From Deltaproteobacteria bacterium (GTDB lineage: Bacteria; Desulfobacterota; Binatia; Binatales; Binataceae), in assembly GCA_021780585.1 (NCBI GenBank), contig JAJXYM010000280.1, forward strand, positions 1 through 14,071: a stretch of 14,071 nt of DNA. Reading direction: 5' to 3'. The notes beneath the pieces are model-generated. The model was not told the DNA's origin. It searched no databases and saw only the letters and a program-made list of their open reading frames with translations. Both the position numbers and the translations under genes were made by a program. Positions within the stretch are counted from its first letter, which is position 1. Each line of letters begins with the position of its first letter. This document shows positions 1 through 6,669 of the stretch, one piece after another.

Positions 1-311
1 ACGACCGCGCGCGCGGGTGACGGAGCGCTGACCGGCGCGGGTTGCGGCGGCGCGGCGGGTCGCGCGGCGACGCCCGCCGGCTCGGCCGCGGCGATCAGCG
101 CGCCGACCGGTAAAGTCTCGCCCTCGGCGGCGACCAGGCGCACAATCACGCCGGCGGCCGGCGCGGGAATTTCGGTATCGACCTTATCGGTCGAAATTTC
201 GCATAGCGGCTGATCCTCGGCGACGCTTTCGCCCTCGCGCACGAGCCACTTCGTGATCGTTCCCTCGACGACGCTCTCGCCCATCTGCGGCATGTTCACA
301 TCGATCGGCAT
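1..311 (-). CDS. 2-oxoacid dehydrogenase E2 (dihydrolipoyl acyltransferase), N-terminal part; runs off left edge
   Basis: About 103 residues are visible. They begin MPIDVNMPQMGESVVEGTI and form a biotinyl/lipoyl domain. EISTDKVDTEIPAPAAG carries the lipoyl-lysine at about residue 43, in the DKVD turn typical of E2 proteins. From about residue 75 the chain becomes rich in Ala and Pro, like the flexible linker after a lipoyl domain; the subunit-binding and catalytic domains lie beyond the edge. E2 accepts the acyl group from E1 on its swinging lipoamide and passes it to CoA. The ATG at 311 lies 4 bp after the E1 beta stop, with no clear Shine-Dalgarno, so coupled translation is likely; an in-frame ATG 18 bp later is the alternative. 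The lipoyl domain is certain. Whether the complex uses pyruvate, branched-chain 2-oxoacids or 2-oxoglutarate cannot be told from this fragment, but the separate E1 alpha and beta genes argue against 2-oxoglutarate. Confidence 0.9.
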   Translation of the reverse strand, partial: MPIDVNMPQMGESVVEGTITKWLVREGESVAEDQPLCEISTDKVDTEIPAPAAGVIVRLVAAEGETLPVGALIAAAEPAGVAARPAAPPQPAPVSAPSPARAV

Positions 312-315
312 TGCG

Positions 316-1296
316 TCAGTAGGCGGCGAGACCGCGGATCGCGTCAACGATCTTGTTAGCGTTGGGCAGGATGAACTCTTCGAGCGGCGGACTGAAGCCG
401 TTATGCGTATCGAGCGCGGCGACGCGCCGGACCGGGCCGTCGAGCGACTCGAAGGCGTGCTCCGCGATAATCGCCGCGACCTCGCCGCCGATCCCGCCGG
501 TCAAACGATCCTCGTGCACGACCAGCACTTTGCCGGTCTTGCGCGCGGTCGCGAGAATCGCCTCGCGATCGAGCGGCAGGAGGGTGCGCAGGTCGAGCAC
601 TTCGACCGCGAGACCATCTTCTTTCGCCACGATCCGGGCGGCGTCGAGGCACTGATGCAGCGTGCCGCCGTAGGTGATGATCGAAAGGTCGCGGCCGGCC
701 TGGCGCACTTCGGCGACGCCGATCGGCACGGTGAAATCACCGTCGGGCAGATTTTCGCGGATACTGCGATAAAGCCGCTTGTGCTCGAAGTAGACGACCG
801 GATTACCGTCGCGGATCGCGCTCTTCAGCAACCCCTTGGCGTCGTAGGCGGTGGCCGGCGCGACGACCTTGAGGCCGGGAACGCGGGTGAACCACGCCTC
901 GGGATTTTGCGAATGGAACAGCGCGCCATGCACGCCCGCGCCCGAGGGCGCGCGAATCACGATCGGACAAGAGGCGCGTCCGCCATGACGATAGCGGAGC
1001 GTCGCCGCGGTGTTGACGATCTGGTCGAAGGCGCACGAGATGAAGTCGCCGAACTGCATCTCGACCACCGGACGCATTCCGAGAATCGCCGCGCCGACGC
1101 CGGCGCCGACGATCAGCGCCTCGGCGATCGGCGTGTCGATCACGCGGTCCGCGCCGAACGCCGCGAGCAATCCGTCGGTGACCTTGAAGGCGCCGCCGAG
1201 TTCGGCCACATCCTCGCCCATCACGAAGACGTTTTCATCGCGGCGCATCTCCTCATGCAGGGCCTGATTGATCGCGGCGAGATAGGTGACTTCCAT
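316..1296 (-). CDS. 2-oxoacid dehydrogenase E1 component, beta subunit (pyruvate/branched-chain type)
   Basis: This 326-residue protein has the usual length and full domain order of E1 beta. The N-terminal transketolase-like pyrimidine-binding domain has FVMGEDV at 24-30 and the catalytic glutamate in DTPIAE (E59). GDFISCAFDQIVNTAATLRY lies at 83-102, the active-site histidine region GALFHSQNPEAWF around H128, and a C-terminal transketolase domain follows. With E1 alpha it forms the thiamine diphosphate heterotetramer that decarboxylates a 2-oxoacid and acylates the E2 lipoyl group. The stretch TAYDAKGLLKSAIRDGNPVV and EHKRLYR resembles branched-chain E1 beta as much as pyruvate E1 beta, so the substrate is left open. 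A GAGG Shine-Dalgarno lies 8 nt before the ATG. The gene starts 15 bp after E1 alpha and ends 4 bp before E2: a three-gene operon. Confidence 0.93.
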   Translation of the reverse strand: MEVTYLAAINQALHEEMRRDENVFVMGEDVAELGGAFKVTDGLLAAFGADRVIDTPIAEALIVGAGVGAAILGMRPVVEMQFGDFISCAFDQIVNTAATLRYRHGGRASCPIVIRAPSGAGVHGALFHSQNPEAWFTRVPGLKVVAPATAYDAKGLLKSAIRDGNPVVYFEHKRLYRSIRENLPDGDFTVPIGVAEVRQAGRDLSIITYGGTLHQCLDAARIVAKEDGLAVEVLDLRTLLPLDREAILATARKTGKVLVVHEDRLTGGIGGEVAAIIAEHAFESLDGPVRRVAALDTHNGFSPPLEEFILPNANKIVDAIRGLAAY

Positions 1297-1311
1297 CGGC
1301 TGCGCCTCGGT

Positions 1312-2343
1312 TCAGGACCGGCCGTTGCTCGCGGGATTCATCGGCCCGGGCGCGTAGAGATCCTCGAGCGCCTCCTCGGGCGCGGGCGCCGGGCTTTGCT
1401 CGGCGAATTCGACCGCCTGCTGCAGGATCGCGCGGGTGCGCTCGTCGATCTCCGCGCGGATACGCTTCAAGTCGTGGCCTTTCTTTTCGAGATAGAGCTC
1501 GTATTGCGGAATCGGGTCGCGGCTCTGCCATTCGAGCAGCTCTTCCTGATCGCGATAGAGCGCGGCGTCATGCTCGCTATGGCCGCGGTAGCGATAGGTT
1601 TTGCATTCGATCAGCTCGGGACCGCCGCCCTCGCGCACGCGCCGAATCACCCGTTCGGCCAACTGCACGACGGCGAGCAGGTCGTTGCCGGAGACGACGT
1701 GGCCCTTGAAGCCGTAGGCGGCGGCGCGGTCGGCGACATTCTCGATCGCCATCTGCTTTTCCAGTGGAGTCGAATAGGCGTAGCGATTGTTTTCGCATAC
1801 GAAGACCACCGGCAGCTTGCGCACGCCGGCGAAGTTCATCGCCTCGTGCACGTCGCCGCGCGACGACGCGCCCTCGCCGAAAAAGGCGACGGCGACTTGC
1901 GCTTCCTTCTTGATCTGGAACTTGAGCGCGGCGCCGGCCGCGACCGGCAGCGACGAACCGAGCATCGAGGTGGACCCAAAGATAACGTGCTCGAGATCGC
2001 CGCCATGAAGGAACGAATCCTTGCCGCGCGACAATCCGGTCTCCTTGCCCATCAACTGCGCCATCAGGCGGCCCGGCTCGACGCCGCGCACCAGAAAAAC
2101 GCCCAAATCGCGATGCAGCGGCGCGACGAAATCCCCCGGCCGCAGCGGCGCGCATACGCCGGTGACGACCGCCTCCTGCCCGGCGCCGGAATAGACGCCG
2201 CCGAGAATCTTGTTCTGGCGATGCAGCCGCGAGACGCGCTCCTCGAACGCCCGAATCAGCTTCATCCAATAGTAAAGCTGCAGTTCGTATTCGACGCGCG
2301 CGCCGGTCTCGGACGAGGCGGCCGCAGTTTGGGCATGAGCCAT
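1312..2343 (-). CDS. 2-oxoacid dehydrogenase E1 component, alpha subunit (thiamine diphosphate-binding)
   Basis: This 343-residue protein is the first gene of the complex operon. The thiamine diphosphate/magnesium motif starts at FFGEG (154-158), continues through HEAMNFAG and ends at ENN (184-186). The phosphorylation-loop-like segment YRYRGHSEHD at 250-259 carries the conserved GHS. SGAGQEA (52-58) and HRDLG (77-81) are further family signatures. It reads GEG where most pyruvate E1 alpha subunits read GDG; branched-chain E1 alpha commonly has GEG, while YRYRGHS is pyruvate-like, so substrate prediction stays ambiguous (pyruvate, branched-chain 2-oxoacid or acetoin). The ATG at 2343 has GGAGAG 8 nt upstream. 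A weak promoter-like pair lies in the divergent spacer shared with cofG. The N-terminal 15 or so residues look unstructured. Confidence 0.93.
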   Translation of the reverse strand: MAHAQTAAASSETGARVEYELQLYYWMKLIRAFEERVSRLHRQNKILGGVYSGAGQEAVVTGVCAPLRPGDFVAPLHRDLGVFLVRGVEPGRLMAQLMGKETGLSRGKDSFLHGGDLEHVIFGSTSMLGSSLPVAAGAALKFQIKKEAQVAVAFFGEGASSRGDVHEAMNFAGVRKLPVVFVCENNRYAYSTPLEKQMAIENVADRAAAYGFKGHVVSGNDLLAVVQLAERVIRRVREGGGPELIECKTYRYRGHSEHDAALYRDQEELLEWQSRDPIPQYELYLEKKGHDLKRIRAEIDERTRAILQQAVEFAEQSPAPAPEEALEDLYAPGPMNPASNGRS

Positions 2344-2386
2344 CGCAGCGACTCTCCGTGGCGAAGAGGATTTCCCGGATAAAATG

Positions 2387-2416
2387 ATCCTACACGGAAT
2401 CGGCCGCGATGCCCAA
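2387..2416 (-). promoter_or_regulatory. candidate sigma-70-like promoter for the E1/E2 operon
   Basis: On the minus strand TTGGGC (2416-2411) and TAGGAT (2392-2387) are separated by 18 bp, about 43 bp before the E1 alpha ATG, leaving room for a short leader with the GGAGAG ribosome site. The match is only partial and the sigma-factor preferences of this organism are unknown. One copy of the 12-bp direct repeat lies in the spacer. Confidence 0.3.
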
Positions 2417-2444
2417 GCTGTTGGCGCGCCCCAATCGGCCGCGA
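2398..2444. repeat. 12-bp direct repeat in the divergent control region
   Basis: AATCGGCCGCGA occurs exactly at 2398-2409 and again at 2433-2444, 35 bp apart start to start. Both copies lie in the 219-bp non-coding space between the divergent E1 alpha and cofG starts, and the first overlaps the spacer of the candidate E1 promoter. The core CGGCCG is itself a palindrome. This is what paired operator sites look like, but a chance repeat in GC-rich DNA is possible. Apart from this repeat and the two candidate promoters, nothing else is recognised in 2344-2562. Confidence 0.4.
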
Positions 2445-2518
2445 CGTGGCGAATCAGGTCACCCGGACGACAAATTTGCTGGATTTTCGCCGCTCCGGCG
2501 CGGCCGGCCGGCGTCAGG

Positions 2519-2547
2519 TTGCCTCTGCCAATTCGATGGCTTATAAG
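2519..2547 (+). promoter_or_regulatory. candidate promoter for the F420 operon
   Basis: TTGCCT (2519-2524) and TATAAG (2542-2547) are separated by 17 bp, the optimal sigma-70 spacing. Transcription would start near 2554, only about nine bases before the preferred cofG ATG at 2563, giving an almost leaderless message. The AAGGGG overlapping the -10 element could instead be a ribosome site if transcription starts further upstream. The two readings exclude each other. Confidence 0.35.
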
Positions 2548-2562
2548 GGGCGCTGGATTAGA

Positions 2563-3753
2563 ATGGCGCAGGCGGAATCAATTTCGGCGCGAGCCGACCC
2601 GATCGGCGGAATCCTGACGCGCGCGCTCGGCGGCGAACGACTCGGCGAAGCCGACGCGATCGCGCTGATCGAGTGCGCCGACGCCGAACTGCCGCGCTTG
2701 ATGGCGGCGGCGGCCGCACTGCGCGATCGCGCCAAGGGGCGTACCGTCACTTTCTCGCCCAAGGTCTTCCTGCCGATTACGAATCTCTGCCGCGACCGCT
2801 GCAGCTACTGCACCTTCCGCAAGGATCCGGACGATCCCGGCGCGTGGACCATGACGCTGGCGGAAGTCGCCGAATGGTCGCGGCGCGGCCGGGAGCTCGG
2901 ATGTATCGAGGCGCTGATGTGCCTCGGCGACAAGCCGGAACTGGCGTTCAAGGAGTATCGCGAGACGCTCATGACGCTCGGCGCGCGCGGCACGATCGAG
3001 CATGTCGCGCATGCCTGCGAGACGGCGCTCGACGCGGGCCTGCTGCCGCATACCAACGCCGGAATCATGACGCGCGCCGAGATGGCGCTGCTGCGTCCGC
3101 TCAACGTCAGCATGGGGTTGATGCTCGAGAGCGTCTCGCCGCGGCTGCGGGCGCGCGGCGGGGTGCATCAATGGGCCCCGGACAAGGATCCCGCCGTGCG
3201 GCTGAAGATGATCGACGAGGCGGGCGAGCTCAGGATCCCGTTCACGACCGGAATCCTGATTGGAATCGGCGATACCCCCGCCGAGCGCGCGCAAAGCCTG
3301 CTCGCGATTCGCGCGAGCCATGAGCGCCACGGCCAGATCCAGGAAGTGATTATCCAGAACTTCCGCGCCAAGCCGGGACTGCCGCTCGAGGACGCGCCGG
3401 AGCCGGGCGCGCTCGAGATGGCGCGGGCGATCGCGACCGCGCGGCTGGTGCTGGGCGGCGCGATGAACGTGCAGGCGCCGCCGAATCTTTCGCCCCACGA
3501 GATCGAGTTGTTCCTCGCGGCGGGAATCAACGATTGGGGCGGGATCTCGCCGCTCAGCCGCGATTACGTCAATCCCGAGGCTCCCTGGCCGCATCTGGAG
3601 CGGCTGCGGGAACGCTGTGCGCGGGCCGGCTTTCAACTAAAACGGCGGCTTGCGATTTATCCCGAATTCATCAACGACGAGTGGGTCGATCCGGCGCTCC
3701 GGCCGGCGCTCGACCGGCTCAGCGATCGGACTGCCGCGGAGGTTGAAACGTGA
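2563..3753 (+). CDS. cofG: 7,8-didemethyl-8-hydroxy-5-deazariboflavin (Fo) synthase subunit CofG
   Basis: This radical SAM enzyme works with CofH to build the deazaflavin chromophore Fo of coenzyme F420; CofG performs the second step, closing the deazaflavin ring. From the ATG at 2563 it is 396 residues. The radical SAM cluster motif CRDRCSYC has cysteines at 76, 80 and 83, within LPITNLCRDRCSYCTFRKDP. LMCLGDKPE, GIMTR and FTTGILIGIGDTPAER follow in the usual CofG order, and NLSPHEIELFLAAGINDWGG is near the end. The open frame extends upstream to a GTG at 2446 and an ATG at 2536, but family similarity starts about residue 18, so 2563 is sufficient. The gene ends in a 4-base GTGA overlap with cofH. 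Actinobacteria fuse CofG and CofH as FbiC; here they are separate, as in archaea and cyanobacteria. Confidence 0.95.
   Translation: MAQAESISARADPIGGILTRALGGERLGEADAIALIECADAELPRLMAAAAALRDRAKGRTVTFSPKVFLPITNLCRDRCSYCTFRKDPDDPGAWTMTLAEVAEWSRRGRELGCIEALMCLGDKPELAFKEYRETLMTLGARGTIEHVAHACETALDAGLLPHTNAGIMTRAEMALLRPLNVSMGLMLESVSPRLRARGGVHQWAPDKDPAVRLKMIDEAGELRIPFTTGILIGIGDTPAERAQSLLAIRASHERHGQIQEVIIQNFRAKPGLPLEDAPEPGALEMARAIATARLVLGGAMNVQAPPNLSPHEIELFLAAGINDWGGISPLSRDYVNPEAPWPHLERLRERCARAGFQLKRRLAIYPEFINDEWVDPALRPALDRLSDRTAAEVET
3738..3742 (+). promoter_or_regulatory. ribosome binding site fixing the cofH GTG start
   Basis: GGAGG ends 7 bases before the GTG at 3750. This supports a GTG start that overlaps the cofG TGA stop, so the two Fo synthase halves are probably translated in a coupled way. 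Confidence 0.75.
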
Positions 3754-5003
3754 ACCTCGAACAGATGCGCGCGTTCGCCGACGATATCGAGGCGACGCCG
3801 CTCAATGTCCTGATGAACCATGCGTCGGGCGCGATCCGCGCGGCGCTGCTGAAAGTGCTCGATTACGGCGAACTTACGCCCGAGGAGGGCCTGCTGGTCT
3901 ATACCGCCGAGGGCGACGACCTGCGCGCCGTCGTCAAGGCCGCCGACCTCGCGCGCGCCGAGGACGCCGGCGAGGAAGTCACTTACGTAGTCAATCGTAA
4001 TATCAATTTCACGAACATATGCTTCGTCGGCTGCCAGTTCTGCGGCTTCAAGCGCCAGAAATGGGAATCCGACGCCTATGATCATTCGGACGAAACGATT
4101 CTCGCCAAGGTCGGCGACGCGATCGCGCGCGGCGCCACCGAAATCTGCATGCAGGGCGGAATCAATCCGGACATGCCGGCGCTGAAATACCGTGACCTGC
4201 TGGTCGCGATCAAGGCGCGGTATCCGCGGATCCACGTCCACGCTTTCTCGCCGATGGAAATAATGTACGGCGCGCGGCGCACGCGGATGGAGTATCGGGA
4301 GTATATCGCGATGCTGCGCGACGCCGGACTCGGTTCGATTCCGGGCACGGCGGCGGAAATCCTCGACGACAGCGTGCGCGAAATCCTCAGCCACAAGAAG
4401 GTCGACGTCGCCGCCTGGGTCGATATCATCACCACCGCGCATGAACTCGGCGTGCCGACCACCTCGACGATCATGTACGGGCATATCGAAAGCCCGCGCC
4501 AGGTGGTCAACCATCTCGATCTGATCCGCACGATCCAGAAGCGCACCGGCGGCTTCACCGAATTCGTGCCCCTGCGCTTCATTCACGAAAACACCGTGCT
4601 TTACCGCAAGGGCCTGGTGCGGCCGTCCGACCTCGGACTTCCCGACTTCCGGATGTACGCCTTCGCGCGGCTCTTCCTGCGCGGGCTGATCGACAACATC
4701 CAGACCTCATGGGTGAAGCTGGGCGTCGATTTCGCCGCCGTCACGCTCAAGGCCGGATGCAACGATTTCTCGGGCACCCTGATGGAGGAGAGCATCACCG
4801 CGCTGGCCGGCGGCACGGCGGGCGAGTTCGTCCCGGTGGACCTGATCGAGGACCTGGCGCGCGCGGCCGGCCGCGTCCCCGTCGAGCGGACCACGCTCTA
4901 CAAGAAACTTTACGGCAGAAAGGCTCCCAATGGCGCGCGGCCAATCGCTCCGACCCCGCTCCCCGCTGATCACCACGCTGGCGGGGGGAGTGGGTGCGGC
5001 TAA
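3750..5003 (+). CDS. cofH: 5-amino-6-(D-ribitylamino)uracil--L-tyrosine 4-hydroxyphenyl transferase CofH
   Basis: This radical SAM enzyme makes the first Fo-synthase product by joining a tyrosine-derived 4-hydroxybenzyl group to the ribitylaminouracil precursor of the flavin pathway; CofG finishes Fo. It is 417 residues from a GTG start. The cluster motif CFVGCQFC has cysteines 91, 95 and 98, followed by GFKR. Other CofH landmarks are CMQGGINPD, HAFSPMEI, PGTAAEIL, TTSTIMYGHIE, FTEFVPLRFIHENT and a late TLKAGCNDFSGTLMEESI. After about residue 390 the chain becomes a Gly/Pro/His-rich tail, encoded in the 74 bases overlapped out of frame by the start of cofD. The core is confident; the tail probably adds no catalytic part. 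Confidence 0.95.
   Translation: MNLEQMRAFADDIEATPLNVLMNHASGAIRAALLKVLDYGELTPEEGLLVYTAEGDDLRAVVKAADLARAEDAGEEVTYVVNRNINFTNICFVGCQFCGFKRQKWESDAYDHSDETILAKVGDAIARGATEICMQGGINPDMPALKYRDLLVAIKARYPRIHVHAFSPMEIMYGARRTRMEYREYIAMLRDAGLGSIPGTAAEILDDSVREILSHKKVDVAAWVDIITTAHELGVPTTSTIMYGHIESPRQVVNHLDLIRTIQKRTGGFTEFVPLRFIHENTVLYRKGLVRPSDLGLPDFRMYAFARLFLRGLIDNIQTSWVKLGVDFAAVTLKAGCNDFSGTLMEESITALAGGTAGEFVPVDLIEDLARAAGRVPVERTTLYKKLYGRKAPNGARPIAPTPLPADHHAGGGSGCG
4917..4923 (+). promoter_or_regulatory. ribosome binding site supporting the early cofD start
   Basis: AGAAAGG lies 6 bases before the ATG at 4930, inside cofH. It is the main evidence that cofD really begins 74 bases upstream of the cofH stop. No other good start codon lies before the essential AGGVGAAK segment. 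Confidence 0.65.
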
Positions 5004-5895
5004 GTTCCTGCGCGGCCTGGCCCGCCGGATCGATCAGCGCCAGCTCGCCGTCGTCGTCAACACCGGCGACGACGAGCGCTTTTACGGCCTGCACGTCTCG
5101 CCCGACGTCGACACCGTGATTTACACGCTCGCGGGCGTCGTCAATCAGGCCAACGGATGGGGACTGGAGGGTGAAACCTTCCACGCCCTCGAAGCGCTGG
5201 GGCGGCTCTATGGCAAGCCGTGGTTCAATCTTGGCGATCGCGACCTCGCGACTCATCTGTACCGCACCGAACGGATCGCCCAGGGCGCCGCGCTGACGCG
5301 GGTCACGGCGGAGCTGGCGGAACGCTTCGGCGCGGGCGCGACGATCCTGCCGATGAGCGACGATCCGGTACGGACCTTCGTCAAGCTCAAAGGGCGCCCG
5401 GCGATCCCGTTTCAGGAATATTTCGTGCGCGGACGCGCGCGCGGCGCGGTCGAAAAAATCGAGTTGCGCGGCGCCCGGAGCGCGCGGCCGACCGCCGCCG
5501 TGATCGGCGCGATCAAACGCGCCCGCGCGATCGTGATCGCGCCGTCGAATCCGTTCGTTTCAATCGGTCCAATTCTCGCGCTCGACGGCGTGCGCGAGGC
5601 GCTGGCCGCGGTCAGCGATCGGGTCGCGGCGATCAGCCCGATCGTCGGCGGCAAGACGATCAAGGGCCCGGCGGACAAAATGATGCGCGGCCTCGGGCAT
5701 GAGGTTTCGCCGCTCGGCGTCGCCCGGCTTTATCGCGATATCGCCGGATTGTTCGTCATCGACGTCGTCGACCATCGCTATCTTGAACCGATCCGGGCGC
5801 TCGGGATGCGCGCGATCGCCACTGACACGATCATGTCCGATCCGGACCGCGCCGCCGCGCTGGCGGACGTGGTGACGCGCGCGCTGAGCGTGTAA
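4930..5895 (+). CDS. cofD: 2-phospho-L-lactate (or phosphoenolpyruvate) transferase CofD
   Basis: CofD moves the phospho-acid from a guanylylated donor onto Fo. It gives F420-0 from a phospholactate donor, or dehydro-F420-0 from phosphoenolpyruvate, as in FbiA. The 321-residue protein shows the family from end to end: TTLAGGVGAAKFLRGL (15-30), NTGDD (44-48), VSPDVDTVIYTLAGV (57-71), FNLGDRDLATHLYRT (99-113), ILPMSDDPVRT (139-149), APSNPFVSIGP (204-214) and GKTIKGPADKMM (241-252). The first 24 codons overlap cofH in another frame, including the nucleotide-binding glycine segment. It ends 12 bp before cofE. Which donor it uses cannot be read from sequence alone, and the donor-activating guanylyltransferase (CofC/FbiD) is not in the window. 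Confidence 0.95.
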   Translation: MARGQSLRPRSPLITTLAGGVGAAKFLRGLARRIDQRQLAVVVNTGDDERFYGLHVSPDVDTVIYTLAGVVNQANGWGLEGETFHALEALGRLYGKPWFNLGDRDLATHLYRTERIAQGAALTRVTAELAERFGAGATILPMSDDPVRTFVKLKGRPAIPFQEYFVRGRARGAVEKIELRGARSARPTAAVIGAIKRARAIVIAPSNPFVSIGPILALDGVREALAAVSDRVAAISPIVGGKTIKGPADKMMRGLGHEVSPLGVARLYRDIAGLFVIDVVDHRYLEPIRALGMRAIATDTIMSDPDRAAALADVVTRALSV

Positions 5896-5907
5896 TCTGT
5901 TTTCCCC

Positions 5908-6660
5908 ATGGCGTCGCTTACGCTCACCGCGATTGAAGGCCTCCCAATGGTCATCCCGGGCGACAATCTGGCCGAGCTGATCGTCCATGCCGCCGAACGG
6001 ATGGAACTGCGCTTCCAGCCCGGCGATATTCTCGTCGTGTGCCAGAAGATCGTCTCGAAGGCCGAGGGCCGCATGGTCGATTTGGCCGCGATCGAACCGT
6101 CGCCGCTGGCGCGCAGTTTCGCCGCCCGCTGGGACAAGGATCCGCGCGCGGTCGAACTCGTCCTGCGCCAGACCAGCCGGATCGTGCGGATGGACAACGG
6201 CGTCCTGATCGTCGAGACCGGCCCCGGATGGGTCTGCGCCAACGCCGGGATCGACGAATCCAACAGCCTCGAGGACGATCGCGCGATCCTGCTGCCCGAG
6301 GACCCCGACGCCTCCGCCGCGCGGCTGCGCGCCGCGCTCAAGGAGCTGTGCGGGGTCGATCTGGCGGTGCTGATCACCGACACCTTCGGCCGTCCCTGGC
6401 GCGACGGTCTCACCGAAGTCTGTATCGGCGTGGCCGGGATGGACCCGATGCTGGATTTGCGCGGCAGCCATGACCTCGGCGGACGCGAGCTGCATCACAC
6501 GGTGATCGCCGCGGCCGACGAACTCGCCGCCGCCGCCGGCCTGCTGATGCCGAAGGCGGGCGCGACGCCCGCCGTGCTCGTGCGCGGCTATCGCTACCGG
6601 CCCGCGGCGGGCAGCGCCCGGGCGCTGATTCGGCCGGCGGCGTCCGATCTTTTCCGCTAG
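5908..6660 (+). CDS. cofE: Coenzyme F420-0:L-glutamate ligase CofE (single-domain)
   Basis: CofE adds the gamma-linked glutamate tail of F420 using GTP. The 250-residue protein contains GDILVVCQKIVSKAEGR (39-55), the signature ANAGIDESN (111-119) with ETGPGWVC just before it, and the conserved DTFGRPWRDG (158-167). Its length equals the archaeal single-domain enzyme; the roughly 200-residue C-terminal flavin reductase domain found in actinobacterial FbiB is absent. No convincing Shine-Dalgarno precedes the ATG at 5908, 12 bp after cofD. An in-frame ATG at 5947 has AAGG 7 nt upstream, but starting there would remove the conserved LTAIEGLPMVIPGD stretch, so 5908 is preferred. The next gene starts 9 bp after its stop. 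Confidence 0.95.
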   Translation: MASLTLTAIEGLPMVIPGDNLAELIVHAAERMELRFQPGDILVVCQKIVSKAEGRMVDLAAIEPSPLARSFAARWDKDPRAVELVLRQTSRIVRMDNGVLIVETGPGWVCANAGIDESNSLEDDRAILLPEDPDASAARLRAALKELCGVDLAVLITDTFGRPWRDGLTEVCIGVAGMDPMLDLRGSHDLGGRELHHTVIAAADELAAAAGLLMPKAGATPAVLVRGYRYRPAAGSARALIRPAASDLFR

Positions 6661-6669
6661 GCGAAACTG

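Noticed and set aside
253..2382. A 709-codon open frame on the plus strand, opposite both E1 genes
   Set aside because: The opposite strand encodes two full-length E1 subunits with clear catalytic motifs. The plus-strand translation is a charge-biased, Arg/Asp/Ala-rich product with no domain, as expected antisense to GC-rich genes.
2446..2562. N-terminal extension of CofG to the GTG at 2446 or the ATG at 2536
   Set aside because: The extra residues are not like the family, there is no ribosome site at either codon, and the stretch contains the candidate promoter. The ATG at 2563 already covers the conserved region.
2578..3636. A 352-codon open frame on the minus strand opposite cofG
   Set aside because: Compositional shadow of cofG with Arg-rich low-complexity content and no recognisable family.
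5908..6660. CofE as a truncated or frameshifted FbiB
   Set aside because: The protein ends naturally at single-domain length and the next gene starts 9 bp later with its own intact family motifs; there is no remnant of the reductase domain in any frame there.
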